Shown: piece by piece, positions 51,715-63,442 of the stretch | Layout: the number at the start of each line of letters is the position of its first letter | How positions within the stretch are numbered: position 1 is the first letter of the stretch | Notes under the pieces: model-generated | Seen by the model: the letters and a program-made list of their open reading frames with translations, nothing else | The model's database searches: none | What the model was told of the DNA's origin: nothing | Program-made: the position numbers and the translations under genes | Assembly (NCBI GenBank): GCA_933228895.1 | Contig: OW121854.1 | Span: forward strand, 51,068,609 to 51,132,608 | Source: Platycnemis pennipes | Lineage: Eukaryota; Arthropoda; Insecta; Odonata; Platycnemididae | Direction of reading: 5' to 3' | DNA: 64,000 nt

Positions 51715-52448
51715 AGGCCGTTTTACACGGTCATTGAAACTGCGCAAGTTGATGTTGATTCCGTTTGAGCAGACGTCCGCGAAAGTCTGTGACGTAGAAA
51801 ATTGCGAGGACGCTTGCTTGATAGCTTTACATGGTGCACTCGTTGGTGCATTATGTCAGTGCCAGTATACCATTCAGTAGCGGTAATACCGTCAATATAT
51901 AGCATAACGTCAAGATTTGTTAACTAGCAATTAATTGGACGTGAAAGATGCGATAAATTACCACCACTTTAAAATATGTTTTAAGCCATAGTCTACACAT
52001 AATAGTGGAGACCCTAGTCTCGTATACTTAGCCCAACATTTTTACCACGAACGAACGGCTGTGGGCCAAGGTAACGAGTTCTTCATTTACTAACGAAATT
52101 TAAGCCTCCACATGATTAACCACCCAGCTCATCATTATTGCACTTTATTCACTACCTAAGGAGTTGAGTGCAAACAAAAATACCCAGCTCAATCGTCAAC
52201 AACCTATTTAATTGCTTCTTTCCCCAGGCAGTTCTTTGCCACTACATCTGCACCATCTAGTCAGAGAAATAAACTTCAAACTTGCGCGAACGCATGTATC
52301 AGATTAGAACATGTTCTAATTTGCTCGCAAGCGTTCGCGCAATGGCGCTGCATCTCCTCGCAAGTCGTCGCTTTACACGACGCAATATTTCTTGCGCAAG
52401 TGTTCTCGCAACAGCCTGCGCAGTATCAGTGACCGTGAGAAACGTCCT
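51715..52448. mobile_element. 734-bp non-autonomous DNA transposon, PIF/Harbinger-like
   Basis: The two ends form terminal inverted repeats of 32 bases: the left begins aggccgttttacacggtca, the reverse complement of the right begins aggacgtttctcacggtca, and 27 of 32 positions agree by eye. The left flank is TAA (51712-51714) and the right flank CAA (52449-52451), consistent with a mutated 3-bp TWA-type target duplication as in PIF/Harbinger elements. The interior has further fold-back parts, notably at 52282-52342, and repeats of tttaca-c/tgg next to gcgcaag. No transposase is encoded, so it would depend on a related element elsewhere. The family assignment is inference; the inverted repeats are seen directly. 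Confidence 0.65.
52282..52342. repeat. Long palindrome inside the inverted-repeat element
   Basis: ttgcgcgaacgc (52282-52293) is the exact inverse of gcgttcgcgcaa (52331-52342), and between them attagaacatgttctaat (52303-52320) is a perfect 18-base palindrome. The whole could extrude as a cruciform. Confidence 0.75.
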
Positions 52449-54760
52449 CAATAGTGTGTTGATAACACTGGGGGTAGATGTGTTCTCTGGTGGTACTCCA
52501 TTATTTCCGTATCTATTTCCCAAATGACTGCCATAAGCAAAGTCACGGAGGGAAATGATAACTAATTTCGGTGCTTACACAGACACGGCCAACATTGGGC
52601 CGGTCTAGAAGAAATGCGGAGTATCAGCGTCACCTAAGCAAACATCGGGAAGAAAACGAATCATATCTTAGCGGCGGGACCGGAATTGCACAAACCCTGT
52701 CTTTAATTGGAACCCGCCTGTCCGCGCAGCCGAATGAAGACAATTTCTTATTCGTTCTGGAATTTTTCTCCTCCCCATCTCTGGGACTCGGTTGGATAAT
52801 TATCTCATAGCTCGGGGAAGGTCGAGCATATTGCTTGAGCCCGGGCCAAAAATGTTTCGGGGCATGTGGGGTGAGGGAAATGGCGACCTCGAAAAGTGGG
52901 ATAGTGTCTGCAGCGGATGACTTAATCTCCGTCCGCGGTGCAGTTTTCTAGACGCAGTTATCTCTTAACACTTAAAGAGTCCCCTCAGTCCCTCCCCGAC
53001 TTCCCTGTTTCCCTCCCTCATTCCACGTCTCTATAGTTCCCTCCCCCTTAATTCGTCTCTCAGCTGTGTTTTCCCATTACACACTCTCCCCCTGGTACTC
53101 TTCGTCGTGTTCACTCTGCTCTTCTTTAATTCTAGTTCAAGGATTGCCCTTTGAATATTTAAGCGGCTGCGACTTTTTTCCCCTCTTCCGAAACGCCAAG
53201 AGGTCCTGGGTGAGATTTCTACCTCGAGCAGGATGGTCCCGAAGCTTGAGAGTTTTTATCCGCAGAGCGCCACCGAGAGTCTATTTTTGGTGGTTTTTCG
53301 CACTCAGAGAGCTCTAAAAAGAGAATAAAACAATTGGAGTGGCCAAAGGACTGAATGAATTTCTTTTTGTCTTGCGCCCGGTACAGTTTTAAGTTCACGA
53401 AAGGATGGCTCTTCGGATAAAACATCTGTCCTCAGTCAGCGTGAATCTTAAGAGATTGTACGAACTTCGCGTACCGTCTCACTCACCTGCCTTTTGTTAT
53501 TGCAGTCCTTCTCTGTGCTTATCCAATCAAGGCATGCTATCCCAAGTTTTTGCGCTGTTGAATTTAGACGTGTAGTGATTCTTAAAATATTGTCACTCGG
53601 TGCCTTTTCCTGCGGAGTAGAGAAGCCTTAAGTTTTCATGCTCCGTGAGGAAGGCCATATGGAAGATAGGCATATTGATAATTACTGTAGAGGAGGCACA
53701 AGAAATCTTGGCACTCAGAATGACCTAGTTAAATAAAAATTTTAATTCGCTTTCTTTAGTGTGCCTACCAACATTTCGATTTGAAATCAAATTAAGGTTT
53801 CGTCTTTCAGCTTCGAATTCACAAATCCTATGCTGTCTATTTTTCGTTTCTTTGTCATCTCCCTTTTTGTCTATGCCATTTATTTGAGCGGAAGGTATTA
53901 TAGTAGGTTTTATTTATGCGTTGATTTTCTACTGTTGGCGCCGTTTGGCGTTTTCTCCTCGTATGTTTAAAGATTTATGTTCCTATTCTATTTTTTTAAC
54001 ACATTGCGTGGCTAAAGACGTGTTTTCAAAAGAGACCCGTTAATTATTTTCAAGTCAAGTACTCTAGGGCTCCATTAAATATTAAATCGTGATATGTTTT
54101 TATCTGCGGAAGGATGCGTAGCATACATATCTGCTTTTTATGTCACTAAGTCAAGAGATTACTTCATGAGTCCCTAGCTATTATGCTGACTCGAATACGA
54201 TTACTAATGTTCATGCTTAACCCACGCTATAGCTGGGAGAATGGGCTACAAATCGGCGTGGTACATTTAACTGTTCGAGAGATCAACGGCGGAATTTGTT
54301 AGTTTTACGAAGGAAAGTAAGAATTTTTTTAGTCTTGTAACTCGTTTAATTTTTTCACAGAGTTTGATTACATTCGCCATTAAGTTTATATCTGAATGAT
54401 TGCCAAAAGGCATTCAAAAGTTAAGATCGGGTCTAAATTTGATATTTGACTGCTATACTTCCCTGAGATCATATTTTTTTGCGTTGCTCGTCAGAGTTTC
54501 TCGCCGTGCTTTAACTCCATTGTTATTTCTATCACCGTATATTAACAGGCGACTGCGGGAAGCTACACGAATCCAGGGGTGGCATGAGTTGTTTTTCTTG
54601 CTCAGCGTTAACCGTTTCATGTCGAAATCTGACATTGCTTTAGCCGTGATCACGCCATCGGATTTGCATGTATTCCATTTAAATTTATCCCCTCATTTTC
54701 AGTCGCTTCAGCTGTGGATTTTTCATTAACTTTAGCAGTCATTAGTTCCATTTCTAACAA
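52449..54760. other. Non-coding DNA
   Basis: No supportable exon. A C/T-rich patch lies at 52980-53120. Frames at 53066-53317 and 54400-54729 are unsupported by domains. Confidence 0.4.
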
Positions 54761-55520
54761 TCACCTCCCGAGGATTGTGCCATAATTAACTCCGGGCTAA
54801 AACACTGCGTGTTTTCCTCTTCATCCGACTCGTTTGCGAACCCAAACCCATCTCCACGCATCTCATCCGTTTGCTGTCGTTTTAACTGCTCGCCCCTTAA
54901 TAGACCATTATATTACTTTTCATAATGACCTTTCACCGTATTCAATTTGCGAAAAGGTTTTTATTTATTTGTCACTTTATCGCCAGTCGTGTCGCCCGTC
55001 AAGAGCAATACCCTCGATAACCCCTCCCACGTCCCCCCTTTAACTCCTGCCCCTAACCCTCTCCTTGTTTTCCCGCTTTGTTCATCCTCGCTCCCCCTCT
55101 CCTCGCCTACTGCCCCCTCTCCAATCTATTCTGCCAGCCTTTTGCCCCCTCAACCCCGTCCGTCCACCCCCGATTCCCCTTTTGCCTCCCCCCCTCCAGC
55201 CCGGTATTCGTTCACCTCATTATAAACCCTCGCGCTCCACTCTTCAGGGGGACGTATCCACGGTCCGTCCGTCTGATGGCCCGGGGATATCGCCTCCTTC
55301 CGTTTAATGGATGAGGTGACAAACCTATTAGTTTCCCGGGTTAATAAGTCTCTCTCTCCCCACCTCCTGTCCTCCCAACTCATGTCTACCCCCTCTCCTC
55401 CGTGATCTCGCCCACTTTCCTAGAAATTTCGCTCCCAATGTTCTTCGCAATCCCTGCCTCCTTTCTCTCGGCGCCCACTCCCTACGAAGGGGAGAGTTAG
55501 TGAATGATGCCCGGCGGATC
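54761..55520. other. Pyrimidine-rich island
   Basis: The + strand is almost pure C/T from about 55010 to 55210, then CpG-rich to 55500. Three proline-rich + frames overlap at 54947-55314. I treat them as composition artefacts. Confidence 0.5.
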
Positions 55521-55739
55521 TTCAAATAACAGGTTAAGTTTTTGGAATCGTTCAGGTTTTTTAAAAACGCTTAAAAATCATTGATGTACTTACTAAGTAC
55601 TAAGTCAAAAAAATAAAATGTTGAACGTATAGTCCATTAAATGTTTGGACACCGCCATCAGAGAAGAAATATAATGGTGAAACATGTGAGGGAAATAACA
55701 CATGTAGCAAACTATTGATTAAGATTCGTAAAGAGGTTC

Positions 55740-55994
55740 TAGTGAAATGGGATGAGAGAGTACGAGAAAGATGCTACTTGTCTCTTGTCAGGCCTCGTTT
55801 ACAGTATGCAGTTAGTATATGGGGATTCATGCGAGCAATGTATGATCAAGGAATTAGAGCATGTGCAAAGGAGATTTGCAGGATTTATTAAAGGCTCCTA
55901 CTATTTTTGTTTTAGTGTTAACAATGTCATAAAAAAACTAGGATGGGAACTACTATCAGAACGCAGATTCAAATTCAGACAGAATCTTAAATAA
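55740..55994 (+). mobile_element. Jockey/CR1-like LINE fragment, frameshifted C-terminal reverse transcriptase
   Basis: The translation carries the conserved C-terminal signature of Jockey/CR1-type reverse transcriptases: CYLSLVRPRLQYAVSIW in one frame, then MIKELEHVQRRFAGFIKG and KKLGWELLSERR in the next. The frame changes at the G run 55820-55824, where one G too many separates the two halves, so the copy is dead. The stop after RFKFRQNLK is at 55992-55994. The catalytic core is missing upstream, as expected for a 5'-truncated LINE. Confidence 0.8.
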
Positions 55995-56390
55995 ATTTGA
56001 AGCTGATATGTTTGCTGATGACTTAAATATTTATTAAGAAATCCTGCGTATTACGCTATATTTATTAGATAAACAAGATTACAGAGATAAACTGTCATAT
56101 CGATAGATTTAAAATTCCATATTCCTGCGTAGTACAAGAGCACATTATATGTAAGAGAAAGGTCTTTGGGTAAGTATTATTTGAGTAGTGCATTGATCAT
56201 GTTTTAATATTCACAACTCATGCATGCCAGCGAAATATAGATCCATATATTTAAATAAACGCCTGACTAATCAATAATCACTGCATTACCATGTAGATAC
56301 TAAAAATTTCATTGTAGGCAGGTACATGACTCGTGAATGCATGTCTAACATGTATCCTCGAAGTCTTAGCATTTTACCTCATGTTGTTAG

Positions 56391-56480
56391 TTGCTAATAA
56401 GTAGTACATGTATAGTGATGTTTCACCCTCTGCCTTACACCCTCGCGGGGCGTGCAGGGTATTACGTAGGTGTAGATGTA
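56391..56480 (+). repeat. Probable 3' end of a Jockey/CR1-like LINE
   Basis: ttcaccctctgccttacacc followed by gcagggtattacgtaggtg and gtagatgtaaatg resembles the 3' untranslated end of arthropod LINEs. It lies 400 bases beyond the reverse transcriptase tail in the same direction and shares its first block with 58560-58595. Confidence 0.5.
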
Positions 56481-58200
56481 AATGACTCAGCAGGCCTCGA
56501 ACATTCCGGCCCAGTAGCGTACGGGACATCACCATATTCTGGTTCCTTATCTTTTATTCATTACTTGTTGAGATATGTGGGAGTGGTGCGGAGATGAAGA
56601 GAGGAACAGCGTAGAAAAGGAGTGGTTCGTAAATATAACACCGTAAGGGGAAATATTTCATTAAGGCAACAGCAATAGAGAAACAAATGACAATAATGAT
56701 AAATTAATGGGAGGTGCATAAGTCCAGCGTGCTCTTAATAGGCTTGGAACGGTATAACGGTTCGAAGGAGATGAGTGAAAGTGGCTATTGACAGTCAAGC
56801 ACTCGTAGTGCGTTGAAAATTACGTGATAGTTACCCAGGAATCCTGATCCGAAAGGAAATTTTCAACCCACTTGCTTGCCGTGCAGAGCAGTGCAGAGTA
56901 GAAAAATCTTACAGCGTTCAGAGTGATTGGAATAAAAAGAGCTCGTGGCGAGTATGGAAAATCTCAGAAAATTTTCTATTTCCTAATTGTTGCTATCATT
57001 GTCATTTCCCTCCCTACACTCTTCGTGAACTCCGCGCCAAAATCCTCCCCACCCACGCATACATCTGTCGTATCGTTCTCTTGTCTCCTAACTCCCCGAC
57101 TCCGGCGGAGTCCATCCACTCTCGCCGACATCCACCATGTACCACGGACCCGTTGAGTGGTCCAATCTGGTCCCCTTCCCCTCGTAAGTCGTTTATCGCG
57201 TTTTGGGTCCTTCCATAATGCAAGGCATTCTCTTTCCCCATCTGCCTTCGCCCGGACAAAAAGGCCGTAATTAATTCTCTCGCTTTATTTTCATAATTAA
57301 TGTTGCCGGAATGAAAGTCCTCGGCTGGGGTCCCACGGAAATTTGTATTAATTATCCAGGCCGCTTTCGGTTACCTCAGCCGGTTGCCGCGAGACCTCAA
57401 GACGTATCCACCGCCTGACAACGGGTCGTCGTTAAGGGTTTTCTTTATTGCGCTTAATTTTTCTGTGTTCTGAGCTTTTCCCCCTCCCATTCTAAGCGAC
57501 AAGGAATCGGTAGCTGTGTATTAATCATAACAAATACCTTTTTCCCTATTCATAAGAAAGAGTTGTAATCAGGGCGAGGGAAAGATGAATGAATTCGACT
57601 GGCGTAATGAATGTTGAATATCTCGAACATCACGCGCAGGGGGATGCAATATGTCCAAGTTCGGCCATGTTTGTTTTTTTTGCTGCATCACAGTCGTAAT
57701 AAGCTTAATCTTTGCAAGTTAGCATTAGCTTAGTGAAGAAAATCGTGATCGATTTCGATTACAATGATTCTATTCCGAAAATAATCGAAGTACGCATTGT
57801 AGGCATTTTTATTTTTTATAGTATTAAGAATAGGTGAGACATATTTTGAAATGAAGAGAGATAAAGTTTAGGGAATGAGGCTTGCAGAAAATGTAAAGTA
57901 GATTGCATACAGGGATGCTTGTTCAAAGATTACTTCAAACAGGCAGAATATAGATAATAATAATAATCCATCAAGATAAATGCTTTGTTTTCCTTATTGG
58001 AGAAAAGCGACTACTGCTTCTCCTTTTATAAATGCGTCCACGCATTATTCGCGGCGCAGGTGAGCTTTAATAACGACGGAAGCATAGTTTCATTTTCTTC
58101 CACAATCCGTATGAATGACGTAATTCCTGTTATACGGGAGTAACGTATCGAGGATATGCTGAAAAAATGTCCCAAGAACCTTTTCAGCTTACGTAAGATG
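56481..58200. other. Non-coding DNA with a small GC-rich island
   Basis: AT-rich except for a C/T-rich island at about 57010-57260, whose antiparallel frames lack domains. A short (ATA)n-like tract lies near 57950-57967. Confidence 0.4.
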
Positions 58201-58554
58201 GGACACGTAATCAGTAGTATGTGCCTTTCATGTGTCGCATTTGCCTTCTCCGGCCCTGTTGAACTTTAGGCCAATCCCCTTGCCGCACCGTGAACCTATT
58301 ATCCCGCAGTCCGCTTCCCATCTTCCGCTAATCTACCCCTATCATCTCCTTTCCTTTGGCCGTCTCCTGAGGGGCCAGATCCGTGGTCTCCATCTTTGTG
58401 TCCATCCCGCCGTATGATAGCTTTTCATTATTAGCTGAAGTGGATTTGAAGTTACTTAATTCCCTAACTGAATACGACTCATTTTAGAAGTTCAGAATGA
58501 CAATCGAGCCCGAAGTGTAGTCTTAGATAAAAGGTTTTTTTATTGACATTAATT
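58201..58554. other. Short C/T-rich patch and flank
   Basis: The 58240-58410 part is pyrimidine-rich with one short open frame and no domain. It then turns AT-rich. Confidence 0.35.
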
Positions 58555-58625
58555 CATGCCTAGTGTACGTTCACCCACTGCCGTACACCCTTGCGCTAGA
58601 TTTTAGGATGATATGTAGATGTCTC
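58555..58625 (+). repeat. Second copy of the LINE 3'-end motif
   Basis: gttcacccactgccgtacac and the following cccttgcgc align with the block at 56420-56450 at about 80% identity by eye. A shortened gatatgtagatgtc follows where the other copy has gtaggtgtagatgt. No coding part precedes it, so it is a solo 3' fragment. Confidence 0.5.
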
Positions 58626-59990
58626 CGTGCGAGCGGTCGGGGCACTCACCGTATTTACTCCCCTGCGGCATGCTCGGATTTTCCCCTTGTGGCCGAGGTA
58701 GACGACTCGTGGATTCCCCTCCCCGCGGGAGGAGTGATCGACTCAGTCCACCCGTCGGGGACCCAGGACTCATAAATCATTGGAGGGTTCGAATTGAATC
58801 CAGAGGTATAATCGGCTTTGAAGAAAGGAGATATAGACTCGGATCCCGAAAACAAGATACGAAGTTGAAATCAATCCGTCTGAGGTGATTATTATTCGCC
58901 GAGCCGGAATTCGTCCGTGTCCTCGCATTGAGTATTTCCTCGGCCGAAACTGTCCGCTGGAAGATTATGGTACTGCTTTCCCGTGATTTTTTTCTCTCGT
59001 TAGCGGAATATGCGATAGGTGGAATAGGATAGCAGAATCGGAGGTGTTGAGCATGAAAGAGTATGATAGTCCAACAGAAAATGAAAATATATTTGTGTAT
59101 CTACGGATTTTTCACAGGTTGTGGTACGTTAAGGTGTACACGAAGTACTCAAAATTGATTTATATGTGTCCGTGCAGCTGTACACTCCTTTCTTTAACAA
59201 GTTTTGCTTTTGCTCCACTCACTTCCTAACTTAGATTATACCTCTCTTCGTAGAGTATTGTGAATAAATTGAATTGCACCAATAGAGAGCCAGGTTAGTA
59301 GGGTCTTTTTGTTGTTCGGTGATTATGTTTACAATATAGAGTGATGAAAATAATTGATTGCATTTGAAGTGCGGCACGTGTATAAAAATGAAGAAAACGC
59401 AGTTTGTTTAAAGGAAAACGGCGAAAAGAGTTCAGAGATGATATTACCGGAAAGTAATTGACGAAGGAAATTTGCTTGAGACGCGAGTAGTGAATAAAGT
59501 GGCAGTAAGGGAATGTATTTTGAAGGCCAAGATTGAAGATGGTATAATAAGCGGGGCAGAGGGAAAATGATCGGTCGTAATAATGGCAGATGTAGTATTG
59601 GGTTTGCTCCGACGGCTAAGGTGATGTCGCACTATCTAACTTCAGATCTTAATCCTAGGGCAGCCGTAGCTGCCATGCTTCGGGCGGAAGACCTTTGGGT
59701 TGCAAGGCCAGCGCGTTAACAACCCGGCTGCCAAGGCTGGCTCGGAGGAATGACTAGTAAGATAAAGGAGTGAATTAGAGAAATAGTGATCCTGTCGGAG
59801 CGAAGGATTTTTATTTTTACCTATATCTGTCAAATTGGGACGGACAACCATACTGATGAGTCTGCCCATTGAGGTCTCCTCAGATTCTGCCTCTTTCAGA
59901 AAGCAACCCGAGTCTATTCCTCGGATGTCTTTCATATATTCCCGTCGCGTTGCGAATTCGTGTGTCCTTTATGCACGTGTTAAGTGCTGG
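58626..59990. other. Non-coding DNA
   Basis: GC-moderate to 58930, then AT-rich. No supportable exon. The tRNA-like relic at 59655-59745 is listed separately. Confidence 0.4.
59655..59745 (-). mobile_element. tRNA-derived SINE relic
   Basis: On the minus strand ttggcagccgggttgttaac (A box at 59723-59733) runs into gcgctggccttgcaaccc and aaggtc, matching the first two thirds of a tRNA-like head as seen in arthropod SINEs. The B box expected next is degenerate (cttccgcccgaagc), so it is not a working tRNA. Confidence 0.5.
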
Positions 59991-60620
59991 CCCCACATGC
60001 GGTGACGGGAAACCGCCGAAAACTTCTCCTCCAATCCCTCTCTCATTTACTCTCGCCAGCAGCCGTCCCGTTTCCTCCTCCTTAATAAGAACGATGGCGT
60101 CCGCACCCACTTTCCGCACCCCTTTCCCCAATCTCCGACAAAACTCGTCTTCCAATCCGGCCCCATCCTCCCCCAACGGACCTTTCCCCCCGAGCGGGCG
60201 GCAGGAAGGGTGGGTGGGTTCTACAGGGACCATCCCCCCCCCCCCCCGCCCCCCTCAGTCATGACGGGTGAGCTGTCTGCGCTTATGTTTCCGGATAGCA
60301 TTTGCGTGTCTCTCACTCTCTATCTCTCTCTCTCTCCCTGGGTGGGACAACCGCATTCTCTCCTCATCTCTCTCTCTCTCTCCCCCACTGCTTCTCCTCA
60401 TTCGCTTTCTCCCCAGCTTTCCTCCCTCTCCTCTCTGCCGGCCGATCTGTATTCCGGGGGCGTGCTTGTGTCGTTTGAGAGGCGCGGGATGACGGCAAAC
60501 ATCTTTTTTCCTTCCGTGCCGTAGGGGTGTAGTCTCGTCACCTTCCCTTCCCTCTCGCCATTCTCTCACCCCGTCCACCGGCGTTGAAATCGACGGGGGA
60601 CGTGATAGGCAGGAGATTAG
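59991..60620. other. Pyrimidine-rich island with C14 run and (TC)n microsatellites
   Basis: The + strand is C/T-dominated throughout. Fourteen C occupy 60234-60247, and (TC)7 and (TC)8 runs lie at 60323-60336 and 60367-60382. Frames on both strands are low-complexity. Confidence 0.6.
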
Positions 60621-63383
60621 GGTGGATAGGGAATGAGATGTTCTCGCTACTCGCGATCATCGTGGATTTGTGGGCACCGCGGATAAGGTACTTGAATTTG
60701 TAGGGCGTTAGTTAGAAATTAGTAGGGGGCTGAGCAAGTAGATGATAGTAGAGTAGCCGCTCCGATATAAGTGTCTTGGATGCAAGAATTAGCAGATTAA
60801 TGTATTCTTTTTTCGAGCTCCCTCTTCGAAACCATTATAGTACCATGTCTAAGAACCGAATGCAACGGAAGGTAGTTCAGACTAATTCTTATTTCGCAAA
60901 AATGCGCGGTGGTTCCTTTATCTGACATCTCATGGCATTCACACTTATGGATAGTTGAAAGATACAACGTAAATGTTGGTTAAGATGTAGGAGGATGTTT
61001 TTGGGGAGAAAATAGTAAGGTTTCACTGAAAAAATGTTTGATTACCCTTATTGATATTATCTTTGCAGGTCATCGTATCGTTGAAATCATTTCCTTGCCT
61101 TATTTTCCATTCGATTTATTTAAATATGAAATTTATATGAATTCGTTAAGATTGAATGTACCGAATCAGCCGAAGAGCTTAAAATATATTGCTGGGGATG
61201 AAGAGTACAGTATTTTCGCATATGCACCTGATGGATGCAAGCCATTTAGGGGAGTCATCCCTGTTTAGTGATAAGAGTCTTCATTACTAGATCTTAACAC
61301 TGGCACAAATGTAAAAAAAAGACTTTCTATGCTGTAAAACCTAATCTTAAGATGAAAAAATTCTGTGAATCTGATGTAGACTCTGGTTCTTATGAGTTCC
61401 ATGTATACCAATATTATTAATTATCTAGTTCCTAGATTTTTGCAGTGTAAAGGAGGCCGGTTTCGATTGGAATTTTGTCCTAGGATAGTCCGTTGATCTC
61501 TCTTTAAAATTCAGTAAAATTACCTTGCCTGCTTACCTATTCATTGGTAACTCTAATTCTCATTTAGTAAGTATGCTGACCTGAATACTGAGTTAGTTAA
61601 GAAAAAAGCTATTTAATAGGCACCTGAAAACAAAACATTAATCTGCTGAGAAACAGTAACGATAATATTGTATATTGATTGAGCGTACAATGATTGTTTG
61701 CTTGTTGTAACCTGAGCCGAACTCTTTTTCATCATTAAAGTACATGAGTGTTTTAGTTCATTAATCTCTTGTAATGACCATCGTATTCTCGTGAAAGTAT
61801 CTCTCACATAAAGCAATCGGAGTAAACGTTCTTACGGAATCTTATTTACGTCGAATAATATTTCTGAACAAGCAATCAGTGTTTTTAACTGTAAATGTGA
61901 ATTTTTTTTTTCGATACATTTGTGCTTCTATTGTCTTGGGAACCAATAATGCCGTGCCTGAAACCACTCTAAGGGAACTGCCGTTGAGTAACGGTATGAT
62001 GTGTCATCTAGTGTCTGCATATATCTTCAACCGAGCGCATTTGTTAGCTCTGTGTGCGATAACCGCTTCATGTAAGGGTCCTTAAATGACTTCTTTCGAT
62101 TTTCTCCGAACTCCAGTGACCTGGATACAACGGCTTTACGGGCCGTGGGGTCACGGCAGCGGCCACCAATCAAATTTTTCCATTTAAGAGGAAAATCACC
62201 CCTAACCCTGATTGTAAATCCGAGTGTTTACCCAACAGTTTTGATTTCTTTCTCTTTTATCTCCTGCCCGACCCTCCTCCCATTTTACGTAATATACGCG
62301 GTCTGTATCTCCCTTTCCGTCATTTTTCCTGTACAAATGATTAAGAAGTCTGTAAGTCTTGAATTTATTTGACCACTACCTTATCTACGTCTCTAGACTA
62401 GTAGTGACCGTGTTTGGAGGGGAGAAGTTCATCCTTAAGGCTTGTTTGCATTAGCCGTTCGTGATTGTGGTTTGCTACATGATTTGTTGCGACCAGTGTT
62501 CATTACCTCCGATGAATCATTGCTTCATTCACAATTGTCACTCTATTTTTTGAGTTTGGTATTGGTTTTGTGGCTTATATTTCTGATATCATTCAATGCA
62601 TTTTAATCCGTATATCGTTGAAAAAATAACACTTAAGAAAAGTTTAAGCAAGAGTTAACTATTATTATTATTAATCATAATTAGTTTTATGATAGTTTGC
62701 CTAGCAGGGCGAAGCGTGTTAGTTTAAAGGGGTTTAAATTTGGGTTAAGATTTTTCTATACCGCGCTTTTGGAAAAGTTGTAGATAACTATTATGCAAAT
62801 TCTGGAGGATTGTCATGTTCAGAGAGTCAGGTTTGTGGGAGATAGTTCTAAAGTAAGGCCCTACTTTTGCGGATTGTATTATATCTTAGAAATCTCTAAC
62901 ACTCTTGGCCCGCCAGAGATTGTCATATAGATTAAGGGTTTGTTGAGTCAAGTTCCCGTATCCAGGGTAAATCTGCATTTCAACCGTGTTGCCTTTTCCA
63001 CTTCGCTCGTTAACATTTTATTGCGCTTTGGATCTCAAAGTGATTAAATCCATTACGGACTCTCTCGAGTCCTCGGGATCTAAATCGTCTAAAATTTTGT
63101 TTCCAGAATTCCCGAATAGATTGAATTATTCTCGTTTTATGTATTCAAGTTATTGCCTCTCCATCCTCAATTTTTCTTGCGTATTATTGTGGTTTGGAGG
63201 AATATTGAGGTTTGCGTAGCTTCTAGATACAGCTCACGTTGATGTTCAAACCTGTGCGAGAAATATCAACCGAACCATCGGCAATATTTGTCCTCAAGTT
63301 AAAGTGGAGATACACTCCCTCGTGCGAGTTATTTATCAGCTTTATGTCCGTAGATAAGAGTGCTATCGCGAGTCGATTTCTTG
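60621..63383. other. AT-rich non-coding DNA
   Basis: About 2.8 kb with no confirmed gene. A possible exon at 61070-61268 with an acceptor-like tatctttgcag is discussed under findings but is not secure. A short ATT repeat lies at about 62660-62674. Confidence 0.4.
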
Positions 63384-63442
63384 TATGTGTAATATCTATA
63401 TAAATGTGTGTAATATCTATATAAATATGTGTAATATCTATA
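63384..63442 (+). repeat. 21-base tandem repeat, nearly three copies
   Basis: Units at 63384-63404, 63405-63425 and a partial 63426-63442, each reading t(a/g)tgtgtaatatctata with taaa after it. The first two differ at one base. The array directly abuts the LINE fragment that follows. Confidence 0.8.

Noticed and set aside
59655..59745. Intact tRNA gene
   Set aside because: The A-box half is good, but the B box and acceptor stem do not pair, so it is listed as a SINE relic.
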